From: Psychrobacter urativorans
GTDB taxonomy: Bacteria > Pseudomonadota > Gammaproteobacteria > Pseudomonadales > Moraxellaceae
DNA: 47,197 nt
Assembly: GCF_904846675.1 (NCBI RefSeq)
Contig: NZ_CAJHBT010000022.1
Coordinates: 1 to 47,197, forward strand
Direction of reading: 5' to 3'
Shown in pieces: positions 18,099 through 26,938 of the stretch. The notes beneath the pieces are model-generated. The model saw only the letters and a list, made by a program, of their open reading frames with translations. It searched no databases and was not told where the DNA came from. The translations under genes were made by a program, and so were the position numbers. Numbering within the stretch: the stretch's first letter is position 1; each line of letters begins with the position of its first letter.

Positions 18099-18140
18099 AC
18101 TTAACTACTTACAGTAATTATAAATTACCGTGAATAGTTA

Positions 18141-19022
18141 TTAGAAGCGGTAAGTTGCACCAAGTTTAACAATTGGTAACCACTCTAACCAATCTTTATC
18201 TTCTAGATCTCTCTCTGCTTTATTAGCAGCTTCTGTTCTAGTAGCTTGGTCTTCAGCTGACAGATTAGTATTAACTACACTATCAATAGTGGCATCAGTC
18301 TTGCCTAGGTAAGCCGCACCAATTTCACCGAACACACCAAAGTTATTGGTAATATTAGGACGGAAACCAATAGTAGCGTAAGGCGCTAGTTTGTTACGAT
18401 GTTCTATTGAACCTTCTAAGTTACCTACGTTTTGGCCACCATATTCAGAATCAACTACGCCAGTATAACCGCCGGTGTAGTATTTTTTGCCATCAATTTT
18501 ATAGTAACCTTGGCCTTCAGCATTAGCCTTTACGTCAATATCGTTATCAGGAACGATGATACCCGCGCCCATAGTGAACCAGTTGGCTGCAGGACGTAGT
18601 TGTACACCTAAGTACGGGTTACTGAAATCAGTGTCAACGTCGTAGTTTACGCCGGCAGCATCAAAGTCACCGCCAAAAAGTTCAGAAACGTCACCACCTG
18701 CCCAACCAGCTTGTAGTTCAGTTTTGTCGTTAAGTGCCCAACCGATGTTAGCACCATAACCAAGTGAACCAACTTCAGCACTGATGGCTGCTGGATGAGT
18801 GACAGTATTAAAGAAAGTCTTAGTACCACCAAAAACTGCACCGGTAGTGTTACGGACAACACCAGCGTCTTCATTGTACTGATAAGCGGGAGCAGTTGTA
18901 TAGGCAACTGGCTCAGCTTCATAAACAGCTGCATCGTCAACTACGACAACAGGCTGAGCTGCTAGCGCCGCACTAGATGCCAAAACAGCTGCAGAGATTG
19001 CAGTTAATTTGATAAATTTCAT
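18141..19022 (-). CDS. outer-membrane beta-barrel protein
   Basis: A 293-aa protein with a classic signal peptide (MKFIK…SSAALAAQ, cleavage near residue 21). It then has alternating hydrophobic strands rich in Gly, Tyr and Asp, and a C-terminal aromatic residue (LGATYRF) as recognised by the BAM machinery. Strands such as SAEVGSLGYGANIGWAL, KTELQAGWAGG and NPYLGVQLRPAANWFTMGAGI read as a small beta-barrel. Two more variable stretches, at about 165-205 and 255-280, look like surface loops. I cannot assign it to OmpW, OmpA or another named family. A strong ribosome site (TTTAGGAGAG) precedes the start. Confidence 0.75.
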   Translation of the reverse strand: MKFIKLTAISAAVLASSAALAAQPVVVVDDAAVYEAEPVAYTTAPAYQYNEDAGVVRNTTGAVFGGTKTFFNTVTHPAAISAEVGSLGYGANIGWALNDKTELQAGWAGGDVSELFGGDFDAAGVNYDVDTDFSNPYLGVQLRPAANWFTMGAGIIVPDNDIDVKANAEGQGYYKIDGKKYYTGGYTGVVDSEYGGQNVGNLEGSIEHRNKLAPYATIGFRPNITNNFGVFGEIGAAYLGKTDATIDSVVNTNLSAEDQATRTEAANKAERDLEDKDWLEWLPIVKLGATYRF

Positions 19023-19750
19023 GATTACTCTCCTAAAGGATGAAATACCTGGCCCACGAAAGATGATTATTTAGCATTTTTTAAACAATCATTTTCTTGG
19101 GCAGATTAAAACAATTTTGGCTCAAAAAGTCACCCCTAATGTCGCGCTTTTTATTGCCATTATGTAAAGATTGCATAGATACTGTAATAATTGCTACATG
19201 AAACTATAAAACCGCGATCTGTGGTTACACTTTAGTCCTAAAGTAACTCGATAGCAACTTAACAACGAAGTAATGATAAAGCAACTTGAACGATCTAGCA
19301 ACTTTCTAATAGAAACCGTTACGATATTATTAAAATAAAGTTACCAAAATTAATCCTCACCTAAATCACATCACAAATGTGTATAGCTATGGTAGCTTAA
19401 TTACGAGGGTTAGTCAGTAGCAATTATATAGCTTATTATTACCATTTATTGCCTTTCGTTAGATAATGTGTCTATATTTGCTATTATATGTGGTTTAGTA
19501 TTACAAATAGACAGTGATGCTTAGAGGCCATTTTGGTATGCCTAAAACTATTTTAGATTATCTAATATTTACCTAAAGAGCCTAAAATTTACCCAAATAG
19601 CGCATTAGGCTAAACTACTCATTAGTTTTTAATTATACCTTTACTTGACCTTCGCCCTTATATTCTATCATTTTTTACTTTTGTATTACTTTTAGTAGCT
19701 CCTCGCTACTGTCTTTATTCCCTATTTTTTATTGTTATTGAGCCTTAACT
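19023..19750. other. 727-bp divergent intergenic region
   Basis: AT-rich sequence between the outer-membrane protein gene (-) and the IclR regulator (+). I find no convincing open frame, RNA gene or promoter with both boxes. Its length suggests regulation from both sides or an unrecognised small transcript. Confidence 0.4.
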
Positions 19751-20509
19751 ATGCCTAAAGTATCATCCATTACCCGTGTGCTAGAGATTATAGAAGCGGT
19801 GTCTTATGCGCCTAAACCTATCTCTCCCCTTGAGTTATCACAAGCGCTAGATATTCCAAAACCAACGATTCATCGTCTGATTCAACATTTGGTCGATGAA
19901 GGCTTTGTGGCGGTTGATATTGGCGGCGGTATGATCCCTGGTAAGCGTGTGCGCAATCTGAGCGTTGAGCTCTGGCAGCAACGCCACTTTTTTAATGAGC
20001 GCCAAGTGGTGTTGCAGAGACTGGTTGATGATATTAAAGAGTCTTGCGGTATCGCCATTCCTTACCAGATGAATATGACTTATACCAATCGCGTTCAGAC
20101 ATCGCTGCCGCTACAGATTCATCTGCCTGTAGGCGCAAACTCGCCAATGTGGTGTACCGGGACTGGAAAGTTGTACCTGAGTCAACTGCCTAAGCCCAGT
20201 CGCCGTAAAATGCTACACAGTTTGGCACTCAGTAAGTTTACTACCAACACCATTGTTGATATCGATACGCTCAATGCTGAGCTTGATAGTATCGCCAAGA
20301 CCGGAATAGGCATTGATAACGAGGAGTTTATCTCGGAGATGGTGACCGTTGCCGTGCCAATAGTGGATAAAAAATCACGTTATTTGGCATCGTTATATGT
20401 GCATGCCCCCACAATTAGGATATCTTTGGAGGAGCTATTGACTCATGTACCGCGATTGCAGACAGCGGCGCAAGATATTCAAACACTGGTGTATGAGCTA
20501 CAAAGCTAA
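19751..20509 (+). CDS. IclR-family transcriptional regulator
   Basis: A 252-aa DNA-binding regulator. Residues about 1-65 form the winged helix-turn-helix (ITRVLEIIEAV, then LSQALDIPKPTIHRLIQHLVDEGFV), and about 75-250 the IclR effector-binding domain, with GTGKLYLSQ and the late VAVPIVDKKSRYLASLYVHAP. It faces the valine-degradation operon across a shared terminator. IclR proteins commonly control adjacent catabolic genes, so that operon is the natural candidate target, though this is inferred from position only. The ATG at 19751 has only a weak ribosome site. Confidence 0.88.
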   Translation: MPKVSSITRVLEIIEAVSYAPKPISPLELSQALDIPKPTIHRLIQHLVDEGFVAVDIGGGMIPGKRVRNLSVELWQQRHFFNERQVVLQRLVDDIKESCGIAIPYQMNMTYTNRVQTSLPLQIHLPVGANSPMWCTGTGKLYLSQLPKPSRRKMLHSLALSKFTTNTIVDIDTLNAELDSIAKTGIGIDNEEFISEMVTVAVPIVDKKSRYLASLYVHAPTIRISLEELLTHVPRLQTAAQDIQTLVYELQS

Positions 20510-20525
20510 AAAAACTAATAAATGC

Positions 20526-20577
20526 AAAAGTCCATTTACGCTAGCAATATCCTTCGTTAGCGTAAACGGACTTTTTA
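20526..20577. terminator. long-stem terminator after the IclR gene
   Basis: AGTCC-A-TTTACGCTA pairs with TAGCGTAAA-C-GGACT (one mismatch, about 14 bp, 14-nt loop), followed by TTTTT. A-run on the left gives weaker function for the opposing mmsB transcript. Confidence 0.85.
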
Positions 20578-20692
20578 TTGACACTTATTTTTTAAGATAT
20601 GTCCTTCTATTTAAAAGCGACCTTATAAAAGATAGCTTTCGTTCAAATACCAACTCTATCAAATCTATTATCGCTTAAAAAGGAATACTCAA

Positions 20693-21679
20693 TTATGAAG
20701 ACAGCACCGAGCTATCATGGCGTGCCATAATACTCGAGAAGTCTTTATCAGCATGCTCTATTGTGTGTTCATTATATAGCTCAGTAGCTTTGGAACCCAT
20801 CGGGGTCTCAACATTGCTATTTTGAGCCGTTTGCAGTGCGAGATTGAGATCCTTTTTCATCAGCTTACTCATAAAGCCACCTTGGTAACCATTACTTGAT
20901 GGTACATTATCCATCACCTGCGGATAAGGGTTATAGACCTCAAGCGTCCAGTTGCGCCCTGAGCTTTGTAACATGATATCTGATAGCACTTTCGGATCAA
21001 GACCGTTCTTGACACCCAAGTTAATGGCCTCTGCCGTCCCTGCCATCAAGATACCTAGCAGCATGTTATTACAGATCTTAGCAACTTGTCCGGCCCCATG
21101 CTCACCTGCGTGGAAGATGTTCTTGCCCATTACAGCCAGTATCGGTTCAGCTCTAGCAAATGCCTCAGCGCTGCCACCAACGATGAAGGTAAGGCTACCC
21201 GCTATCGCGCCTCCCGTACCACCTGAAACTGGCGCATCTAGGAACTCGATACCATGCGCTATCGCTACCTTTGCGATGGCACGAGCATCCACAGCCGCAA
21301 TAGTACTACTGTCAATTACCAGCGTATCTTTTGATAATTCGGACAATAGACCATTATCTATATTATCGCCATCCTCATTAACATCCCCTAGATAGACAGA
21401 ACGCACGTGCTTGCTGGCGGGCAGCATGCTTATGACAATCTTCGCATTGGACGCCGCAGCTTTAGGACTATCGGCAACGCTAGCGCCTGCTCTCTGTAAG
21501 CGCTGGGTCGTTGATTCAGATAAATCGTACACCCATAGCTTATGACCTGCTTTTAACAGGTTTTCTGCCATTGGCGCGCCCATATTACCAAGGCCGATAA
21601 AAGCGATATTAGGTTTATCTGTGCTCCCATTTTTATGATCGTTGTTATCGATATTTTTTGCCGATTCCATTGCAGTCAT
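20693..21679 (-). CDS. mmsB: 3-hydroxyisobutyrate dehydrogenase
   Basis: Oxidises 3-hydroxyisobutyrate to methylmalonate semialdehyde with NAD+, the second last step of valine breakdown. Beta-hydroxyacid dehydrogenase landmarks are present: Rossmann motif FIGLGNMGAPMAENLLKAGH (about 28-47), the substrate motif FLDAPVSGGTGGAIAGSL, and the catalytic Lys in GAGQVAKICNNMLLG. At 328 aa it is about 30 longer than usual: a polar N-terminal tail (about 24 residues) and an Asp/Asn-rich insert (VNEDGDNIDNG) account for this. It is the last gene of the minus-strand valine cluster, 128 bp after the hydrolase gene. Confidence 0.9.
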   Translation of the reverse strand: MTAMESAKNIDNNDHKNGSTDKPNIAFIGLGNMGAPMAENLLKAGHKLWVYDLSESTTQRLQRAGASVADSPKAAASNAKIVISMLPASKHVRSVYLGDVNEDGDNIDNGLLSELSKDTLVIDSSTIAAVDARAIAKVAIAHGIEFLDAPVSGGTGGAIAGSLTFIVGGSAEAFARAEPILAVMGKNIFHAGEHGAGQVAKICNNMLLGILMAGTAEAINLGVKNGLDPKVLSDIMLQSSGRNWTLEVYNPYPQVMDNVPSSNGYQGGFMSKLMKKDLNLALQTAQNSNVETPMGSKATELYNEHTIEHADKDFSSIMARHDSSVLSS

Positions 21680-21807
21680 GCCATCACTCCTTGATGATTG
21701 TTTAGTGCGTATTACAGTTAATAACTATTACAGACGATATTAAGCTACTTAATGATATTGAAATTTTTAAAATGTTTATTGAAAGCTAAGCTTATAATTA
21801 CAAAGTG

Positions 21808-23043
21808 TTAGCGTACCTGCTGAGTGCCTAGAGCTTCATCGCTCAGCCAATCGTTCAAGGGATGTTCGCCTGCTGGATAGGGATTGACAAAGTGCTGATT
21901 AATATAGTCACGTCCCTCTCTCGTCAAGCAGTCTGCTAATGAACGTGACCATTGCGGACTTCTGTCTTTATCAATCAGAAGCGCTCGTACGCCTTCTTTG
22001 AAATCAGGATTGGCCGCACAATGTACCGCCACATTGGTTTCTAAATATAAAACCTGCTCTAATGACAGCTCGGCGACTTGGTTATAAAGCGCATAGGTCA
22101 AGGCTGCAGTAACAGGACAACCATGTCGATAAGTTGCAATGGCGCGTTGTGTCCACTTGTCCTGTGCAAAATCAGCATCCAGCTGCATTAACGCCTCATC
22201 ATCCCTTAATAATGCATCAATATCTGCTAAGCCGCCGCTATTCATCAACTGCTGTATAGAATGCCAATAGGAAGCCAGTTTGCTATCGGGCAGTTCGGCT
22301 ACTGGGTGCGCGGCCAGGGCACGACTGGTAATGCTATACGCACTATCTACATGGTTTTTATCACCAACTGATTGCCAATTGATTTGGGTTAAGCGCTGCA
22401 TAATGCCGTTATAATCACTGCTGTCTACCGCGTATTCTGCAAGATTGGTTAGTAAGGCATCATTACCATTACACTGCGCGCCAGTCATCCCTAAGAACAG
22501 ACCCGTTTTAGCCGGCATACGTTGCAAGAACCAACTGCCAGACGCATCAGGAAATAATCCAATCGTCACCTCAGGCATTGCAAAACGTGTGCGCTCCGTA
22601 ACCAAACGATGACTACATCCCGCCATCATGCCCATACCGCCGCCCATAATAATGCCGTCGCCCCAAAGTATTAAGGGCTTAGTATAAAAATGCATTTGCC
22701 GGTATAAGCGATACTCATGACTAAAAAACTCGGTCGCATAAGGATTGGGTAGCGGCGCAGTTTCCGACATACTGTCATAAAGCTTACGAATATCGCCACC
22801 AGCACAAAACGCCTTATCACCAGCACCTTTTAACAATATGGCGACTACTTGATCATCGATTTGCCACTGCTCAAGCTGGTGTGATAACAACTGACACATC
22901 TCAACACTTAGTGCATTGAGAGACTTTGGCGTATTTAAAGTCATAACGCCAATGAGATGACCACAATCAGTTGGCTCCGTATCAAATAATACAGGGGAGT
23001 CCGCTACTGTTGCTTGCTGATTAATATGTTCTGTTGCTGTCAT
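21808..23043 (-). CDS. 3-hydroxyisobutyryl-CoA hydrolase
   Basis: A crotonase-fold hydrolase that releases free 3-hydroxyisobutyrate from its CoA ester in valine catabolism. It shows the CoA/oxyanion motif KAFCAGGDIRKLYDS, then WGDGIIMGGGMGMMAGCSHR and the catalytic region FAMPEVTIGLFPDASGSWFLQRMP. The long C-terminal extension, including KSLADCLTREGRDYI-like sequence near the end, distinguishes the 410-aa hydrolases from the 260-aa hydratases. The position between an enoyl-CoA hydratase and mmsB supports this assignment. Confidence 0.88.
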   Translation of the reverse strand: MTATEHINQQATVADSPVLFDTEPTDCGHLIGVMTLNTPKSLNALSVEMCQLLSHQLEQWQIDDQVVAILLKGAGDKAFCAGGDIRKLYDSMSETAPLPNPYATEFFSHEYRLYRQMHFYTKPLILWGDGIIMGGGMGMMAGCSHRLVTERTRFAMPEVTIGLFPDASGSWFLQRMPAKTGLFLGMTGAQCNGNDALLTNLAEYAVDSSDYNGIMQRLTQINWQSVGDKNHVDSAYSITSRALAAHPVAELPDSKLASYWHSIQQLMNSGGLADIDALLRDDEALMQLDADFAQDKWTQRAIATYRHGCPVTAALTYALYNQVAELSLEQVLYLETNVAVHCAANPDFKEGVRALLIDKDRSPQWSRSLADCLTREGRDYINQHFVNPYPAGEHPLNDWLSDEALGTQQVR

Positions 23044-23093
23044 AAAGGTGACCTATGGATATTATAGAAGATAAAATACTATTATAATCAGTG

Positions 23094-23876
23094 CTATTTA
23101 TTTTGCCAATTGGGCGACCGCTTTTCTAAAAATGCTTGAACACCTTCACGTTGATCATTAGTGTCAAACAGCTTAACAAAAGCTTCGCGCTCACAAATAA
23201 GATTCTGCGCAGGCGGGGTATGCCGAGCAGACTGAATCAATTGCTTAGAATAGCTAACAGCCACTGGTGATTGCTGGGCAGCTTTTGCAGCTAATGCTTG
23301 CGCAGCTTGTAGTCCTTCCCCTTTATCGACAACTTCTTCGACTAGGCCAATACGTAGCGCTGTTGCTGCATCGATACGCTCACCGCACAATATCATGCGC
23401 TTCGCCCAACCCTCACCAACTAACCAAGATAAGTTTTGCGTACCACCCGCGCAAGGCAATAGGCCGACACCAGTTTCGGGTAGTGCCATCTGTGCATGAT
23501 CTTCAGCGATGCGAATATCACAAGCTAGCGCACATTCAAGTCCGCCGCCCATCGCATAGCCATTAATTACCGCGATGCTGACTCCGCGATAGGCTGATAA
23601 TGCTTCGAATGCCTCACCAAAGGCGACCGCCATACTGAATGCACGGCATTCATCACCATCCGAAAAATTATTTAAATCAGCACCCGCTGAAAAGAATTTT
23701 TCGCCATCACCATGAATGATTAATGCATAAACACCAGCATTAGCATTCAAATCAGTTATCAGCTGCTTTAGTGCTTGCAGACTGTCCATCGTCCACGTAT
23801 GTGCTGGTGGATTTTGTAGCGTCAGCGTGGCGATATGGCCATCAATTGATAGCTGCAGATTCGTATAGTCCGTCAT
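23094..23876 (-). CDS. enoyl-CoA hydratase
   Basis: A 260-aa crotonase-family enzyme, predicted to hydrate methacrylyl-CoA to 3-hydroxyisobutyryl-CoA. Motifs are KFFSAGADLNNF (oxyanion hole), YAMGGGLECALACDIRIAE with the first catalytic Glu, and ALPETGVGLLPCAGGTQ with the second. Both acidic residues are present, so hydratase activity is expected. It lies between the acyl-CoA dehydrogenase and the hydrolase, in reaction order. Confidence 0.88.
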   Translation of the reverse strand: MTDYTNLQLSIDGHIATLTLQNPPAHTWTMDSLQALKQLITDLNANAGVYALIIHGDGEKFFSAGADLNNFSDGDECRAFSMAVAFGEAFEALSAYRGVSIAVINGYAMGGGLECALACDIRIAEDHAQMALPETGVGLLPCAGGTQNLSWLVGEGWAKRMILCGERIDAATALRIGLVEEVVDKGEGLQAAQALAAKAAQQSPVAVSYSKQLIQSARHTPPAQNLICEREAFVKLFDTNDQREGVQAFLEKRSPNWQNK

Positions 23877-23939
23877 AGATTATCCTTTGTTTTTCTATTT
23901 ATTCTCATATTAATAATTTCATGAGTAGGTTTGCCTGTA

Positions 23940-25100
23940 CTAGCGCAATTGACTTAGTCCATCATCCTGTAGCAACTGGCGCGAGATAATAACGCGCATG
24001 ATCTCGTTAGTACCTTCTAATATTTGATGGACACGCAAATCACGAACATGACGCTCAAGTGGATACTCACTTAGATAGCCATAACCGCCATGCAGCTGTA
24101 ACGCTTCGTTCGCCACATCAAAACAAAGATCGGTCGATAGGCGCTTGGCCATTGCGCAATATACCGACGCTTGTGGGTCGTTTTTATCGACTTTACTGGC
24201 GGCTAAATACAACATTTGCCGCGCAGCTACCGTCTGAGTGAGCATGTCAGCCAGCTTAAATTGTACCGACTGAAAGTTTGCAAGCTGGTTCCCAAACTGA
24301 CTGCGATCCTTGACATAACTGATCGCAGTTTCAAGAGCAGACTGAGCGGTACCTACCGCGCAAATGCCGATATTAATACGGCCACCATCGAGGCCTTTCA
24401 TGGCAATACTAAAGCCCTGTCCTTCCTGACCTAGCAGGTTTCCGACAGGAATTTTAACGTCTTTAAAGCTAATAGTGCGTGTAGGTTGCGCTTTCCAGCC
24501 CATTTTATGTTCGTTTTTGCCGTATTCGATGCCTTCACTATGCGCATCTACTACTAACGCAGAGACCCCTTTGGGCCCAGTACCACCAGTACGTGCCATA
24601 ACAACCAATACATCGGTCTCACCGGCGCCTGAAATAAAGCTTTTTTCGCCGTTTAGCACATAATAGTCGCCTTGTTTATCGGCTTTGGTACGTAACGATG
24701 CCGCATCAGAGCCAGCATTAGGTTCAGTTAAACAGTAGCTTCCCAGCCATTCACCACTGACCATCTTAGACACATATTGCTGGCATAATGACGCGCTACC
24801 ATACTCGCCAATCATCCATGTCACCATATTATGAATGCTCATATAAGAGGCCACTGAGGTATCACCCCAAGCCAATTCTTCAAAGACAATAGCCGAATCC
24901 AAACGCGGCAGTCCCAGTCCGTCATACTCAGGATTGGCATACAAGCCCAAAAATCCAAGCTCGCCTGATTTTTTAATCACATCGACTGGGAAGTGAGACT
25001 CCCGATCCCACTCAGCAGCGTATGGTTTTAGCTCCTTTTGTGAAAATTGTCTGGCACTTTGCCTAAAGGCAACTTGATCGTCCGTTAATGAGAAATTCAT
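23940..25100 (-). CDS. acyl-CoA dehydrogenase, probably isobutyryl-CoA dehydrogenase
   Basis: A 386-aa flavoprotein that desaturates an acyl-CoA and passes electrons to ETF. Family signatures are visible: YCLTEPNAGSDAASLRTKA (about 125-143) and QLHGGYGYLSEYPLERHVRD near the C-terminus, with the catalytic Glu in QILEGTNEIMR. I start at ATG 25100, which has AAGGA seven bases upstream, rather than the in-frame ATG at 25118. In this operon the expected substrate is isobutyryl-CoA from valine. Specificity cannot be proved from sequence. Confidence 0.88.
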   Translation of the reverse strand: MNFSLTDDQVAFRQSARQFSQKELKPYAAEWDRESHFPVDVIKKSGELGFLGLYANPEYDGLGLPRLDSAIVFEELAWGDTSVASYMSIHNMVTWMIGEYGSASLCQQYVSKMVSGEWLGSYCLTEPNAGSDAASLRTKADKQGDYYVLNGEKSFISGAGETDVLVVMARTGGTGPKGVSALVVDAHSEGIEYGKNEHKMGWKAQPTRTISFKDVKIPVGNLLGQEGQGFSIAMKGLDGGRINIGICAVGTAQSALETAISYVKDRSQFGNQLANFQSVQFKLADMLTQTVAARQMLYLAASKVDKNDPQASVYCAMAKRLSTDLCFDVANEALQLHGGYGYLSEYPLERHVRDLRVHQILEGTNEIMRVIISRQLLQDDGLSQLR

Positions 25101-25151
25101 GAGCTCATCCTTGTGCATATGGGGTTGCGGGCAAATATAATGAATTAATAT

Positions 25152-26636
25152 CTACATTGAGATGGTGGTATTGACACCACGGCTCGCCTCATCATCGAAC
25201 CAGCGTGCAGTAACGGTCTTGGTTTGGGTATAGAACTGTACGGCTTGCTTACCATAAGGACCGAGAGCACCAAGTTTACTAGCTCGTGAACCTGAGAAAG
25301 AGAACATCGGTAGTGGCACTGGAATAGGTAAGTTAATCCCAATTTGACCGACCATAATATCTTGTTGGAATTTATGTGCGGCTGCCCCTGATTGGGTAAA
25401 GATAGCAGTGCCGTTACCGTTTGGATTGGCATTAAGCAGTTCTATGGCATCGTCCAAGCTGTCAGCACGCATAATACATAATACTGGCCCAAATATTTCT
25501 TGCTGATAAATTTGCATATCACTAGTGACGTTATCAAAGATAGTCGGTCCAACGAAGTTACCTTTTTCAAAACCTTTGACCTCAATACCGCGACCATCTA
25601 GAATTAAGCTTGCACCTTCTTCCTCGCCAGTACCAATCAAATGCTCAACACGCGCTTTGGCAGCAGGAGAGATTAGTGGTCCTAAATCTTTGTCATTCTT
25701 ACCAGCAGAAACGACTAATCCTGTTGCTTTTGCCTTGATATCATCGACCCACTCTCCTGCTTCGCCAACTAACACCACAACCGACAACGCCATACAGCGT
25801 TGACCGGCGGCACCAAATGCTGCTCCTGCCAATTGATTGAGCGTTTGCTCTTTATTAGCATCAGGTAGGATAACGGCATGGTTTTTTGCACCCATCATAC
25901 ATTGCGCGCGTTTACCAGATTGACTGGCACGCTCGTATACGTGCTGACCGACTTTGGTAGAGCCAACAAAAGATACCGCTTTAATATCCGGATGGTCACA
26001 GATGGCATCGACCGTCGCTTTGCCGCCATGGACGACGTTAAGTACGCCTTCAGGGACGCCAGCTTCTACAGCCAGCTCAACCAAGCGCATCGTGACCATT
26101 GGGTCCTGTTCAGAAGGTTTGAGAATAAAAGTGTTACCCGTGGCAATTGCCATCGGGAACATCCATAGTGGAATCATCGCTGGGAAGTTAAACGGCGTAA
26201 TACCAGCGCAGACACCAAGTGGCTGCCAAACGCTATAGGTATCAACGCCAGATGCGACGTTTTCGACATAGTCGCCAATCTGTAAGTTGGCAATACCAGC
26301 AGCATGCTCGACCACTTCTAGGCCGCGAAATACATCACCACGTGCATCAGCAATGGTTTTACCTTGCTCGGCCGTTAAGATTTCTGCAAGCTCATCCATA
26401 TGCTCGCGTATCAGGGCTTGATACCTTAAAAATATACGTGCACGAGTAGTAATAGGTGTTTTTCGCCAGGTCTGAAAGGCGGCTTGAGCGGCAGCGACGG
26501 CTTGATTAATCTCGTCGTCAGTGGTTTGCGGCACTTTTGCGATGACTTCTTGGGTCGCCGGATCGGTGATATCAATCCACTCGCTGGTGTTTGATTTGAT
26601 GAATTGACCGTTGATAAGCTGTTGGACGTGGTGCAT
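25152..26636 (-). CDS. mmsA: methylmalonate-semialdehyde dehydrogenase (CoA-acylating)
   Basis: Converts methylmalonate semialdehyde to propionyl-CoA with NAD+ and CoA, the last step of valine breakdown. It is an aldehyde-dehydrogenase fold protein with ITPFNFPAMIPLWM, FVGSTKVGQHVYERA and the catalytic Cys in AAGQRCMALSV. The usual ALDH general-base motif (ELGG) is replaced by MMGAKNHAVILPDA, which is characteristic of the CoA-acylating MmsA group. The start has a good site (AAGGA, 6 nt). It is the first gene of the valine operon and is preceded by an AT-rich 300-bp region. Confidence 0.92.
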   Translation of the reverse strand: MHHVQQLINGQFIKSNTSEWIDITDPATQEVIAKVPQTTDDEINQAVAAAQAAFQTWRKTPITTRARIFLRYQALIREHMDELAEILTAEQGKTIADARGDVFRGLEVVEHAAGIANLQIGDYVENVASGVDTYSVWQPLGVCAGITPFNFPAMIPLWMFPMAIATGNTFILKPSEQDPMVTMRLVELAVEAGVPEGVLNVVHGGKATVDAICDHPDIKAVSFVGSTKVGQHVYERASQSGKRAQCMMGAKNHAVILPDANKEQTLNQLAGAAFGAAGQRCMALSVVVLVGEAGEWVDDIKAKATGLVVSAGKNDKDLGPLISPAAKARVEHLIGTGEEEGASLILDGRGIEVKGFEKGNFVGPTIFDNVTSDMQIYQQEIFGPVLCIMRADSLDDAIELLNANPNGNGTAIFTQSGAAAHKFQQDIMVGQIGINLPIPVPLPMFSFSGSRASKLGALGPYGKQAVQFYTQTKTVTARWFDDEASRGVNTTISM

Positions 26637-26880
26637 AAGATATCCTTATCTTGTCTGCGTGACTGCCATGAAGCTACTTTGCTAGCTAGATGGTGTCTTT
26701 ATATAAAATGATTTATTTCGTATCGTTATCGACTATAACAATAATCTAATTTTAGGGTCAAGTGTTTTCTTACAGTCTTGTTAGCGCTAGCTATTAGTAT
26801 TGATAGCTAGCGCGCATCAAAATTAGAAAAAAGGTGAAACCTCACAACAATCTATGAGCTTAGAGATTAATTAATTAATT
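26637..26880. promoter_or_regulatory. regulatory region upstream of mmsA
   Basis: About 245 bp, very AT-rich next to mmsA. It contains the inverted repeat GTTAT-AGTCG-ATAAC on the minus strand (about 26723-26737), roughly 90-100 bp before the start codon, a possible operator for the IclR protein. No promoter with two good boxes is evident. Confidence 0.3.
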
Positions 26881-26915
26881 GATTATTGATTATTGATTAT
26901 TGATTATTGATTATC
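26881..26915. repeat. five tandem copies of a 7-bp repeat (GATTATT)
   Basis: Four perfect GATTATT units and a fifth ending in C, preceded by TTAATTAATTAATT. The array lies between the end of prpE (26939) and mmsA. Since 7 is not a multiple of 3 and the array is not in a gene, slippage would change only spacing. Confidence 0.8.
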
Positions 26916-26938
26916 AACTATTAAATAAATACTTCGTA

